Source of the DNA: Bifidobacteriaceae bacterium
Lineage (GTDB): Bacteria > Actinomycetota > Actinomycetes > Actinomycetales > WQXJ01
NCBI GenBank assembly: GCA_031278075.1
Contig: JAITLE010000025.1
Span: forward strand, 1-20,521
Direction: 5' to 3'
DNA length: 20,521 bases
The translations under genes and the position numbers were made by a program. Under the pieces are notes generated by a model. It worked only from the letters and a program-made list of their open reading frames with translations, searched no databases and was not told the DNA's origin. Below, in pieces: positions 14,148 through 20,521 of the stretch (within the stretch, counting starts at the first letter, position 1; every line of letters starts with the position of its first letter).

Positions 14148-14160
14148 TCCACATTGTGGA
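14148..14160. promoter_or_regulatory. 13-bp palindrome upstream of the purine permease
   Basis: TCCACATTGTGGA is a perfect palindrome around a central T, about 43 nt before the permease start and about 60 nt before the DUF2530 start on the other strand. Its size and position fit a repressor or activator operator in the divergent promoter region. I cannot name the regulator. Confidence 0.4.
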
Positions 14161-14202
14161 CACTAGTTCCGCGGCGCCACTGGCCACTGGGAGAATTCCC
14201 CC

Positions 14203-15666
14203 GTGGCAGCACCAGCGTCTTCTAAGTCCCAAGCCCCGCAGCGGGGTCCCATCGACCGGTTCTTCAAGATCACAGAGCGTGGCTCGACCATCGGCCGCGA
14301 GGTCCGCGGCGGTTTGGTCACCTTCTTCGCGATGAGCTACATCGTGGTCCTCAACCCGCTGATCCTCAGCACGGCGCCGTCAGCTGCTGGAACGTTCATC
14401 GGCGGTGGCGCGCAGGCCAATCAGCCGAGCGTGGCGGCCGGCACGGCGCTCATCGCGGGGATCATGACGATCGTGATGGGTTTGGTGGCCAACTACCCCA
14501 TGGCGATCGCGGCCGGTCTAGGCATCAACTCGGTCGTCGCGTTCACCGTGGCCCAAGCTGGTGACGCGAGCTACGCCGACGCGATGGGCGTCGTGGTGCT
14601 GGAGGGCGTCTTCATCCTCATCCTGGTGCTCACAGGATTCCGGGTGGCTGTGTTCCGCGCGGTGCCGAGCCAGCTGAAGGTCGCCATATCCGTCGGGATC
14701 GGACTGTTCATCGCCCTGATCGGGCTGTGGGACGCGCGGTTCGTCACCGCCGCGGCCGCCACGCCCCTCCAACTCGGCTCCAGCGGGTCGCTGCGGACCT
14801 GGCCCGTGGCGGTCTTCGTGTTCGGGTTGTTGCTCGCCATAGTGCTGATGGTGCGCAAAGTCAAAGGGGCGCTGCTCATCGCGATCGTCGGCTCGACTGT
14901 GCTGGCCGTGATCGTGGAGGCGATCGGCAAACTCGGATCCTTCGGCGCGGACAACGTGGGTGGCTGGAACCTGAATGTGCCCAGCTTCGACGGCGGGTTC
15001 TCCCTCCCGGACTTCTCTATCTTGGGGCAGTTCTCGATCCTCGGCGCCCTGCAACACCTCGGGCCGCTGACGCTGGTCCTGATGGTGTTCTCGCTGATGC
15101 TCGCGGACTTCTTCGACACCATGGGCACAATGGTGGCGATCGGCGCCGAAGGCAAACTGCTCGACAAGGACGGCAACCCGCCGAAGACGCAGCAGATCCT
15201 GATAGTCGACTCGGCCGCGGCGATCGCGGGCGGCATGGGCGGGGTCTCGTCGAACACGGCCTACATCGAATCCGCCGCCGGGGTCGGCGACGGCGCGCGG
15301 ACCGGTTTCGCGAACATCGTGACCGGCGGCTGTTTCCTGCTCGCCACGTTCCTCAGCCCATTGGTCGAGATGGTGCCTTATGAGGCTGCCACACCCGCCC
15401 TCGTCGTCGTCGGATTCTTGATGATGATGCAAGTCAGCGGAATCAGTTGGAACGACTACGAGATCGCGATTCCCGCCTTCTTGACGATCATCTTGATGCC
15501 GTTCGCCTACTCGATCACTGTCGGGATCGGCGCCGGGTTCATCTCATATGTGGTGATCAAGTTGGCGAAGGGCAAGGCCAAGGCTGTCCACCCGCTGATG
15601 TGGGTGGCCTCCGCGCTGTTCGTCATCTACTTCATGTTTGAGCCGATCAGGGCGCTGCTCGGATGA
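14203..15666 (+). CDS. NCS2 family purine permease (AzgA-like)
   Basis: A 487-aa polytopic membrane protein with about 12-14 hydrophobic segments. The N-terminal F-F-K-I-T-E-R-G-S-T with R-G-G-L-V-T-F-F-A-M-S-Y-I, and the central L-A-D-F-F-D-T-M-G-T, are signatures of the AzgA branch (COG2252), whose members import adenine, guanine or hypoxanthine by proton symport. A-G-M-G-G-V-S-S-N-T-A-Y-I-E-S-A-A-G-V is also intact. The GTG at 14203 follows GGGAGA and a GAGAAT box 6 nt upstream; either a leaderless or a short-leader start is possible. An operator-like palindrome lies upstream. The substrate within the purines cannot be set from the sequence. Confidence 0.9.
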   Translation: MAAPASSKSQAPQRGPIDRFFKITERGSTIGREVRGGLVTFFAMSYIVVLNPLILSTAPSAAGTFIGGGAQANQPSVAAGTALIAGIMTIVMGLVANYPMAIAAGLGINSVVAFTVAQAGDASYADAMGVVVLEGVFILILVLTGFRVAVFRAVPSQLKVAISVGIGLFIALIGLWDARFVTAAAATPLQLGSSGSLRTWPVAVFVFGLLLAIVLMVRKVKGALLIAIVGSTVLAVIVEAIGKLGSFGADNVGGWNLNVPSFDGGFSLPDFSILGQFSILGALQHLGPLTLVLMVFSLMLADFFDTMGTMVAIGAEGKLLDKDGNPPKTQQILIVDSAAAIAGGMGGVSSNTAYIESAAGVGDGARTGFANIVTGGCFLLATFLSPLVEMVPYEAATPALVVVGFLMMMQVSGISWNDYEIAIPAFLTIILMPFAYSITVGIGAGFISYVVIKLAKGKAKAVHPLMWVASALFVIYFMFEPIRALLG

Positions 15667-15697
15667 TTTCGACGGCGCGGGGCCCGGGGCGGGTCTA

Positions 15698-16993
15698 GTG
15701 GGTCGTCGCCCGACCCGTCTCCTCGCCGACATCACCCCGCTCCGCGAGTCCCCCGAATTCCGGCGCCTGTGGATGGGTCAGGCGTGCGCCAATGTCGGGG
15801 CGATGCTGACGACCACCGCCGTCAGCCTCCAGATCTACCAAATGACCGAGTCCTCGCTCGCGGTGGGTTTGCTCGGAGGCTTCGCCTTGGCGCCGGTGGT
15901 GGTGATGGGGCTTTACGGCGGGAGCCTCGCGGACGCGCACGATCGACGCACGGTGGCGTTGACGGCATCGTGCGTCATGTGGTTGGCCACTTTCGGGATA
16001 GTGCTCCAAGCGTATTTCGAGGCGAACTCCGTGTGGCTGTTGTACGCGTTGGTGGCGACGCAAGCGGGGGCGACATCCGTCTCGTCGCCGGCGCGATCGG
16101 CGATCATCCCCCGACTGGTGCCGCCGGAGCAACTGCCCGCGGCGAACGCGCTCGGGACGATGACGTTCTCGTTCGCGGTCCTTTGCGGTCCTCTCGCGGG
16201 ATCGGCCCTCGTGGCGACCGTCGGTTACGGACCGACCTACCTGATCGACGCGGTGACGTTCACTGCCGCCCTTTACGCTTTGTTGCGTCTGCCGCCGATG
16301 CCGCCTTCATCGACCGATGTCGCGCCGCCCGCCCGGGGATGGCGTTCCGTCAGCGAAGGCCTGAAATTCCTCGCGGTCCGGCGCAACCTGTTGATGACGT
16401 TCTTGACCGATATGTGCGCGATGGTCTTCGCCATGCCGCGGGCGGCGTTCCCCGCGATCGCCGCGGTGATCCTCGGCGGGGGAGAGCTCACCGTCGGCGT
16501 GCTGTCCGCGTGTCTGGCGTTCGGCACGATCGTGGCGATGGTGCTGTCCGGGCCCGTGGGGCGCGTGCGGCGGCAAGGGCTGGGGGTGGTGCTCGCGGTG
16601 GCGTTGTGGGGGCTGGCGATCGCCGCCTGCGGGCTCGTGTTGGTGTTGGCTGGGCGCGCCGAGCCGTCCGCTGTGGTCTGGTGGGCCCTCATCGGGGCCG
16701 GCGCCGCTCTGGCGGTCGCGGGCGCGGCGGACGCCGTGTCGGCCGTCTTCCGCGGGACGATCCTCCAATCAGCCACCCCGGACCACTTGCGGGGGCGGCT
16801 CCAGGGCGTGTTCATCGTGGTGGTGACGGGCGGCCCAAGGCTGGGAGACATGACCACAGGTGTCGCCTCCGATTGGCTGGGCGAGGGTTGGGCGGTGCTG
16901 ATCGGCGGGCTGGCCTGCGCGACCGCTGTCATGTTCCTGGCGCGGTGGCATCGGCCGTTCTTGGTTTATGACGCTTCACACCCGGAGCCGTGA
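15698..16993 (+). CDS. MFS transporter (EntS-like, DHA3 type)
   Basis: A 431-aa transporter with about 12 membrane helices. The start L-A-D-I-T-P-L-R-E-S-P-E-F-R-R-L-W is typical of the MFS_3/EntS group, and A-D-A-H-D-R-R in the loop after the first helices is the MFS motif between helices 2 and 3. The P-A-R-S-A-I-I-P segment is also group-typical. Members export siderophores, drugs or other small molecules. The GTG at 15698 is preceded by GGGCGGG; the longer frame to 15638 overlaps the permease gene and is less likely. It lies 31 nt after the permease stop with no clear terminator, so co-transcription is possible. The DtxR-type regulator follows by 136 nt, which hints at iron control. Confidence 0.87.
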   Translation: MGRRPTRLLADITPLRESPEFRRLWMGQACANVGAMLTTTAVSLQIYQMTESSLAVGLLGGFALAPVVVMGLYGGSLADAHDRRTVALTASCVMWLATFGIVLQAYFEANSVWLLYALVATQAGATSVSSPARSAIIPRLVPPEQLPAANALGTMTFSFAVLCGPLAGSALVATVGYGPTYLIDAVTFTAALYALLRLPPMPPSSTDVAPPARGWRSVSEGLKFLAVRRNLLMTFLTDMCAMVFAMPRAAFPAIAAVILGGGELTVGVLSACLAFGTIVAMVLSGPVGRVRRQGLGVVLAVALWGLAIAACGLVLVLAGRAEPSAVVWWALIGAGAALAVAGAADAVSAVFRGTILQSATPDHLRGRLQGVFIVVVTGGPRLGDMTTGVASDWLGEGWAVLIGGLACATAVMFLARWHRPFLVYDASHPEP

Positions 16994-17060
16994 GCCCTCG
17001 CCGGTTCTCAGTTCCGCGGGCGTCGCGCGGGAAACCCAGCGGTGGGCTGTTGGCGCCGGG

Positions 17061-17066
17061 TACTCT
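17061..17066 (+). promoter_or_regulatory. -10 box TACTCT upstream of dtxR-type gene
   Basis: TACTCT matches TANNNT and would start transcription near 17073, giving a leader of about 57 nt that holds the AGGGAGGGAG ribosome-binding region at 17110-17120. No -35 consensus is visible. I see no convincing DtxR/IdeR box in this stretch. Confidence 0.35.
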
Positions 17067-17129
17067 AGGAGCCTGGGCGGATTCGAGCGAGTCGGCGGAG
17101 CGAACTCGGAAGGGAGGGAGCGCGAACAA

Positions 17130-17822
17130 GTGAGCGACCTGATCGACACCACTGAGATGTATCTCAGGACCATCTACGAATTGGAGGAGGAAGGGCTCAC
17201 ACCTTTGCGCGCCCGGATCGCGGAGCGGATCGGCCACTCCGGGCCCACAGTCTCCCAGACCGTCGCCCGGATGGAACGCGACGGCTTGGTGGTGGTCGAG
17301 GAAGACCGCCACCTGAGTTTGACAATCGAAGGCCAGGCGAAAGCGATGCGCGTGATGCGCAAACACCGCCTGGCGGAGCGGCTGTTGACGGACGTGATCG
17401 GCCTGGAATGGTCGCGGGTGCATGATGAGGCGTGCCGCTGGGAACATGTCATGAGCGAGCAGGTCGAGCGCCGTCTGGTCGAGATCCTGGACCATCCGGC
17501 GGTTTCGCCGTACGGCAACCCGATACCTGGTCTGGACGAGTTAGGTGACGACCAGCCGGACGCCGCGTTCTTGGACGGCGTGGCGCGGCTGACAGATGTC
17601 GTGGACCAGGCCGCGGCGGGTCGGTGCACCGTGGTGCGCCTCGGCGAACACTTGCAGACTTTGATCCCTCTGATGGCGCGCATCGAGGCGGCGGGCGCCC
17701 TGCCGGGCGCCGTGGTCACCGCGGAGCGCGTCCCGCCCGCGGGGGTGCGGATCGTCGCAGACGGGGGCGCCCCGCTGACGCTCGAACACGACGCGGCGCG
17801 GCACATCTTCGTGGCGCGCTGA
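17130..17822 (+). CDS. dtxR: DtxR/IdeR-type metal-dependent repressor
   Basis: A 230-aa regulator, the same length as mycobacterial IdeR and close to DtxR. The winged-helix domain (1-73) contains the recognition region I-G-H-S-G-P-T-V-S-Q-T-V-A-R-M. Both metal sites are complete in DtxR numbering: M10, C102, E105, H106 for the primary site and H79, E83, H98 for the ancillary site, with E173 and Q176 corresponding to E170 and Q173 of the SH3-like domain. With Fe(II) bound it represses iron-uptake and siderophore genes. The GTG at 17130 is preferred over the upstream frame because AGGGAGGG precedes it and all ligand numbers then match. Iron rather than manganese is favoured by C102. Confidence 0.93.
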   Translation: MSDLIDTTEMYLRTIYELEEEGLTPLRARIAERIGHSGPTVSQTVARMERDGLVVVEEDRHLSLTIEGQAKAMRVMRKHRLAERLLTDVIGLEWSRVHDEACRWEHVMSEQVERRLVEILDHPAVSPYGNPIPGLDELGDDQPDAAFLDGVARLTDVVDQAAAGRCTVVRLGEHLQTLIPLMARIEAAGALPGAVVTAERVPPAGVRIVADGGAPLTLEHDAARHIFVAR

Positions 17823-17823
17823 G

Positions 17824-17837
17824 CCGCCCCAGGGCGG
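17824..17837 (+). terminator. Short hairpin between convergent genes
   Basis: CCGCCC (17824-17829) pairs with GGGCGG (17832-17837) across a very short centre, 2 nt after the dtxR stop and before the end of the opposing gene. It is small but all G-C. It may help terminate both transcripts. Confidence 0.3.
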
Positions 17838-17843
17838 GGTGTC

Positions 17844-18404
17844 TCACTTGCCGCCGCCTTGGAAGATACGTCGCCAATCCGACTCGGTGGCTTTCTCAAA
17901 AGCGGCGCGGCAGGCGTCTTCGCCTTCAATGGTCTGGGTCTGGCTCATGCAGCGTTGGTATTCCCACTGCTCCTGCCAAGTGGTGGCCAACGGGATGCAA
18001 TAGAAGGCGAACATCGCGAGCAATACCAGGCCCAGCGCCAGATAAGTCACGGCGCCGCGCGCCAACGGCGTGCGGCGGGCCAGGCGGATGCCGCGAATCG
18101 CTGTCACGACCGCGATCACCATGGCGACCAACCCGACGGCCGGCCAAGGCAACCCCAGGGTCAGCGTGATCATGGCGAGCAACGCCAGGGCGCCGAAACC
18201 CAACATGAACCCGTTGACGCGCACCAGTTCGCGCTTCTTCTCGGGGCTGAGGGCCTTGAGCGCGCGTTGCGTCTCCTCGCGCCGGGCCGCTCGGGTGCTG
18301 TCGGCGCGCCGGCGCGCCTCGTCCTTGGACGCCCGCCCGCGGCCGCCTTTCTTGGGCGGCGGGGCGTTGGTGAGGTCAGGAGGCTGCGGAGCTTGTTCGG
18401 ACAC
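17844..18404 (-). CDS. Unrecognised membrane protein
   Basis: A 186-aa protein I do not recognise. The N-terminal third is cytoplasmic and highly charged (P-P-P-K-K-G-G-R-G-R followed by R/E/A-rich helix to about residue 60). Three hydrophobic segments follow (about 66-82, 85-101 and 119-137). The C-terminal 45 residues begin W-Q-E-Q-W-E-Y-Q-R-C and contain two cysteines about 13 residues apart; by the positive-inside rule this tail is probably outside and could form a disulphide. The GTG at 18402-18404 follows a GACAAT box by 6 nt; a GTG at 18417-18419 would add five residues. It is divergent from purN and converges with the dtxR-type gene. Confidence 0.7.
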   Translation of the reverse strand: MSEQAPQPPDLTNAPPPKKGGRGRASKDEARRRADSTRAARREETQRALKALSPEKKRELVRVNGFMLGFGALALLAMITLTLGLPWPAVGLVAMVIAVVTAIRGIRLARRTPLARGAVTYLALGLVLLAMFAFYCIPLATTWQEQWEYQRCMSQTQTIEGEDACRAAFEKATESDWRRIFQGGGK

Positions 18405-18410
18405 GCGACC

Positions 18411-18416
18411 ATTGTC
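18411..18416 (-). promoter_or_regulatory. -10-like box GACAAT before the membrane protein gene
   Basis: On the minus strand GACAAT is followed by 6 nt and then GTG at 18404, the same arrangement as at 12369-12374. It supports the shorter of the two in-frame GTG starts. Confidence 0.35.
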
Positions 18417-18448
18417 CACCGTGAGGCGGCGGTTGGCCCAATGCCGGA

Positions 18449-18454
18449 TAGGCT
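18449..18454 (+). promoter_or_regulatory. -10 box TAGGCT, leaderless start of purN
   Basis: TAGGCT is followed by 6 nt and then GTG at 18461. No Shine-Dalgarno is present. The region 18405-18460 is a compact divergent promoter for purN and the membrane protein gene. Confidence 0.55.
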
Positions 18455-18460
18455 GGCGCG

Positions 18461-19042
18461 GTGACCTATCGGGTGGTGATCCTCGCGTCTGGCTCTGGCA
18501 CCCTCGCGGAGGCCCTGATCCGCGCCGCCGCTGAGCCTGGGTACCCGGCGCGGGTGGCGGCGCTCGGCGTGGACCGCCCGGCGCGGGCGCGGGAGGTGGC
18601 GCGCGGGCACGGCATCGCCACCTTCAGCGTGCTGCCCGCCGATTTCCCGACGCGCGCGGCTTGGGACGCGGGCCTTGCCGCCGCCGTCGCCGCCTTCACG
18701 CCCGACCTGGTGGTCTCGGCCGGTTTCATGCGCATCTTGGGCGCGCCCTTCCTCGCGCGTTTCGGGGACCGGACCGTCAACACGCACCCCGCGTTGCTGC
18801 CCGCGTTCCCTGGGGCCCACGCTGTGCGCGACGCGTTGGCGGCTGGGGTCGCTGAGACCGGCTGCACCGTCCACAAGGTGGACGATGGCGTCGACACCGG
18901 CCCCGTGATCGACCAGCGACGCGTCGCGGTGCTCCCAGGCGACACTGAAGAATCGCTGCATGAGCGCATCAAAGTCCAAGAACGCGACATGCTGATCGCG
19001 ACCGTCGCCATTCTCGCCAAAGGCGAACTCAAACTCCCGTGA
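18461..19042 (+). CDS. purN: Phosphoribosylglycinamide formyltransferase
   Basis: A 193-aa GAR transformylase, which uses 10-formyltetrahydrofolate to formylate GAR in de novo purine synthesis. The phosphate-binding A-S-G-S-G-T-L (9-15) and the catalytic triad are visible: N107 and H109 in N-T-H-P-A-L-L-P-A-F-P-G, and D145 in D-D-G-V-D-T-G-P-V. Length is normal. The GTG start lies 6 nt after a -10 box. The usual partner purH is not downstream; a gene on the opposite strand follows instead, so purN is monocistronic here. A purine permease gene is 3 kb upstream, but there is no evidence of shared control. Confidence 0.93.
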   Translation: MTYRVVILASGSGTLAEALIRAAAEPGYPARVAALGVDRPARAREVARGHGIATFSVLPADFPTRAAWDAGLAAAVAAFTPDLVVSAGFMRILGAPFLARFGDRTVNTHPALLPAFPGAHAVRDALAAGVAETGCTVHKVDDGVDTGPVIDQRRVAVLPGDTEESLHERIKVQERDMLIATVAILAKGELKLP

Positions 19043-19075
19043 CGGGCCCGGCCTGGTTCTTCGAGGGCGCAGCCG

Positions 19076-20290
19076 TCACACGGCGTCATCTAACCGTTGA
19101 ATCAGAAAATCGGCCGAGTACAAGACCAGGGATTCGCCGTCCAACAACGTCACGTCGGCGCTGGCCGGGTCGTCAACCCCCCTGTAATCCAAGAAGGTGC
19201 TGGACGTCTTGCGTTCAAAATAACCCTCATCCTCGCGCGGGTCGCGTCCCACGGTGAAAAAGCTGATCGTGCCATAGGGCGCGGTGATCCGGTAAAGCCC
19301 GGGTTCGATGTCGACTCCCACCGTCCACTCTCCCAGACCGAGTTGGTCTGGGCCGCCTTCGAGCGGTTCGGCGGGCGTCAACCTGATCGAGGCGTCGGCC
19401 ACCTCGATGGTGCACGTGCGCGGGAGTGTCAGAGTCGCCACATCATTCGTCTGGGTCCAATTCACCCAGCCGACGATTCCAGCCCAGCCCAGCGGCCCCG
19501 GAGAAAGCCAATACGGCTTCACGACGATCCAGGCGGAGGCTTCGGCGTCGACCGGTTCGATGACGTACCGTCCGGGTTCAAAGTCGATTCCGGCCACGTG
19601 GTCGCCGGTCTGAAGGATCGTCACCTCGGCTGACTCGTTGTCCCTGGTGGCGAGCCACTCCTTGAGAGTCAAAGGCTCCATCTCCAGGTAGGTGTCCTCC
19701 GGCCAGGCCTGTTCGTCGCTGGCGGCGCCGTCCGGAGCCCATTCGACGAAGCGGGTGACGCCAAGAAGCGCCAACGCGAAGAGGCACACAGCGACAACGG
19801 CGCGTTTCGCGGCCGAACTCTTGGGCCGGCTGGCTGGTGGCCTGGTCGGTCGATTGGCCGCTCGGTTGGCCGCTCGATTGGTCGGGCTCAGCGTGGAACG
19901 CGTTATCTGGCCGCCGATCTGCTGGGCGGACGCGCCGCCGCTGGCGGTCCGTGACGCCTGCTTCGGGCGCGAGCGGACACGGGCGCCGCTCGCCCCTCGG
20001 CGAGCCCGGCTGGAGTTTCCCCAGTCGGCGATCGCGACCGGGTTCACAGGCTGCGTGGCGCCGCTAGTCGAAGTGGGGCGCGCCGGTTTGAGACCAGTGG
20101 CGGCTGGGCTGCGACCCTTGCGCCGAGGCGCGGCCGGCGCCACCACCGCCGCTGTGCCCGCCGGCGCGGGCGCCGCGAGCGGCGCGCCCGGGCTGGAGAA
20201 CGAGGCCAGCGGGAACGGTTGGCCCGCCACGCGTGGGAAGGGCGCGCTCGGGCCGAGTGGCGCATAAGGCAAGCGCGAATGAGTCGGCAT
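19076..20290 (-). CDS. Single-pass membrane protein with two GxDxxPGxY modules
   Basis: A 404-aa protein of unknown function. Residues 1-163 are a low-complexity, Pro/Ala- then Arg-rich cytoplasmic region including the tandem N-R-A-A-N-R-A-A-N-R (138-147). Residues 164-181 are a membrane helix, and 182-404 lie outside. The outer part has two similar modules: G-D-H-V-A-G-I-D-F-E-P-G-R-Y (229-242) and G-E-W-T-V-G-V-D-I-E-P-G-L-Y (320-333). Comparable V-G-x-D-I-x-P-G-x-Y modules occur in many secreted actinobacterial proteins, with no known activity that I can cite. The ATG at 20288-20290 has GGAGG 7 nt upstream; the longer frame is not used. It converges with purN. Confidence 0.78.
   Translation of the reverse strand: MPTHSRLPYAPLGPSAPFPRVAGQPFPLASFSSPGAPLAAPAPAGTAAVVAPAAPRRKGRSPAATGLKPARPTSTSGATQPVNPVAIADWGNSSRARRGASGARVRSRPKQASRTASGGASAQQIGGQITRSTLSPTNRAANRAANRPTRPPASRPKSSAAKRAVVAVCLFALALLGVTRFVEWAPDGAASDEQAWPEDTYLEMEPLTLKEWLATRDNESAEVTILQTGDHVAGIDFEPGRYVIEPVDAEASAWIVVKPYWLSPGPLGWAGIVGWVNWTQTNDVATLTLPRTCTIEVADASIRLTPAEPLEGGPDQLGLGEWTVGVDIEPGLYRITAPYGTISFFTVGRDPREDEGYFERKTSSTFLDYRGVDDPASADVTLLDGESLVLYSADFLIQRLDDAV
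19844..19880 (-). repeat. 12-bp tandem repeat inside the membrane protein gene
   Basis: About three near-identical 12-bp units of the type CGATTGGCCGCT occur in tandem, encoding the N-R-A-A repeats just before the membrane helix. The units are in frame, so copy-number change would lengthen or shorten the cytoplasmic region without a frameshift. Confidence 0.6.
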
Positions 20291-20360
20291 CAGCGGCCTC
20301 CGGGGGTTCGGTCGAAGAACGCGGCGCCGCGCCAGCCGGCGCGACCGCGAACCTGAACCC

Positions 20361-20366
20361 AGCCTA
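20361..20366 (-). promoter_or_regulatory. -10 box TAGGCT for the modular membrane protein gene
   Basis: TAGGCT on the minus strand would start transcription near 20354, leaving a leader of about 64 nt with the GGAGG ribosome-binding site. No -35 consensus is seen. Confidence 0.3.
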
Positions 20367-20423
20367 TCGCGCGCTTTCGACCGGCGCCCGCGCACAGGCG
20401 GGCCCCAGGCCGCCGCGCCCGGC

Positions 20424-20429
20424 TAGGAT
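20424..20429 (+). promoter_or_regulatory. -10 box TAGGAT pointing out of the window
   Basis: TAGGAT matches TANNNT and faces right. A frame opening with GTG at 20462 stays open for its 20 codons to the window edge, but it has no ribosome-binding site and is too short to judge. A forward gene probably starts at or beyond the edge. Confidence 0.25.
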
Positions 20430-20521
20430 GGCTTCGGCCGCGCCGCGACTGGCGAACCCAGGTGGAGCACCACGGGGGAGCGGCGCCGCCGCGAACCGAT
20501 CCGTCCATCGCTCGCCTGGGT

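Noticed and set aside
15769..16971. 400-codon forward frame inside the MFS transporter gene
   Set aside because: Out-of-frame shadow, extremely Arg/Gly-rich, no hydrophobic segments or motifs.
20462..20521. Possible partial forward gene at the right edge starting with GTG
   Set aside because: Only 20 codons are visible, there is no ribosome-binding site, and the peptide resembles nothing; kept only as a promoter candidate.

Overview
The window is GC-rich (roughly two thirds G+C by eye) and densely packed. Its gene content is typical of Actinomycetota (Actinomycetes): a DUF3263 protein, a LytR-C-terminal-domain protein, a groES-less GroEL with a CIRCE operator, a long cold-shock-domain protein followed by a DUF3027 protein, DUF2530, a WXG100 protein and a DtxR/IdeR-type iron regulator. 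Many genes have a TANNNT-like -10 box ending only 6-7 nt before the start codon, which points to leaderless mRNAs, common in this phylum. The AmmeMemoRadiSam operon at the left is mostly known from anaerobes and archaea, so an anaerobic or gut-associated lineage is possible. That is inference, and I cannot name genus or family.

Layout. 1-434: no gene; a 32-bp perfect direct repeat (57-88, 215-246) with an inverted fragment and hairpins. 435-2922: overlapping operon amrB (MEMO-like), amrA (AMMECR1) and amrS (radical SAM). 3094-3777 (-): uracil-DNA glycosylase, divergent from a DUF3263 gene (3918) and a LytR_C membrane protein (4239), closed by a strong hairpin. 5036-6913: groEL with promoter, CIRCE, structured leader and terminator. 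6983-8809: NarL-type response regulator plus membrane histidine kinase. 8799-9089 (-): orphan WXG100 protein. 9203-10006 (-): HD-like protein whose HD pair reads HG. 10099-12362 (-): OmpR-type regulator and HAMP histidine kinase with overlapping reading frames. 12574-13811: cold-shock-domain protein and DUF3027. 13834-14088 (-): DUF2530. 14203-15666: AzgA-like NCS2 purine permease. 15698-16993: MFS exporter. 17130-17822: DtxR/IdeR regulator. 17844-18404 (-): unrecognised membrane protein, divergent from purN (18461-19042). 19076-20290 (-): membrane-anchored protein with two 'G-x-D-x-x-P-G-x-Y' modules.

Most genes are housekeeping or regulatory and I see no prophage, insertion sequence, CRISPR array, tRNA or rRNA. 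The most interesting points are the coupled AmmeMemoRadiSam operon, whose biochemical role I do not know to be established; the upstream repeat cluster; the leaderless-promoter architecture; an 18-bp palindrome between the HAMP kinase and HD-like genes; and several poorly characterised proteins (HG variant of the HD family, orphan WXG100, tandem-module membrane protein).
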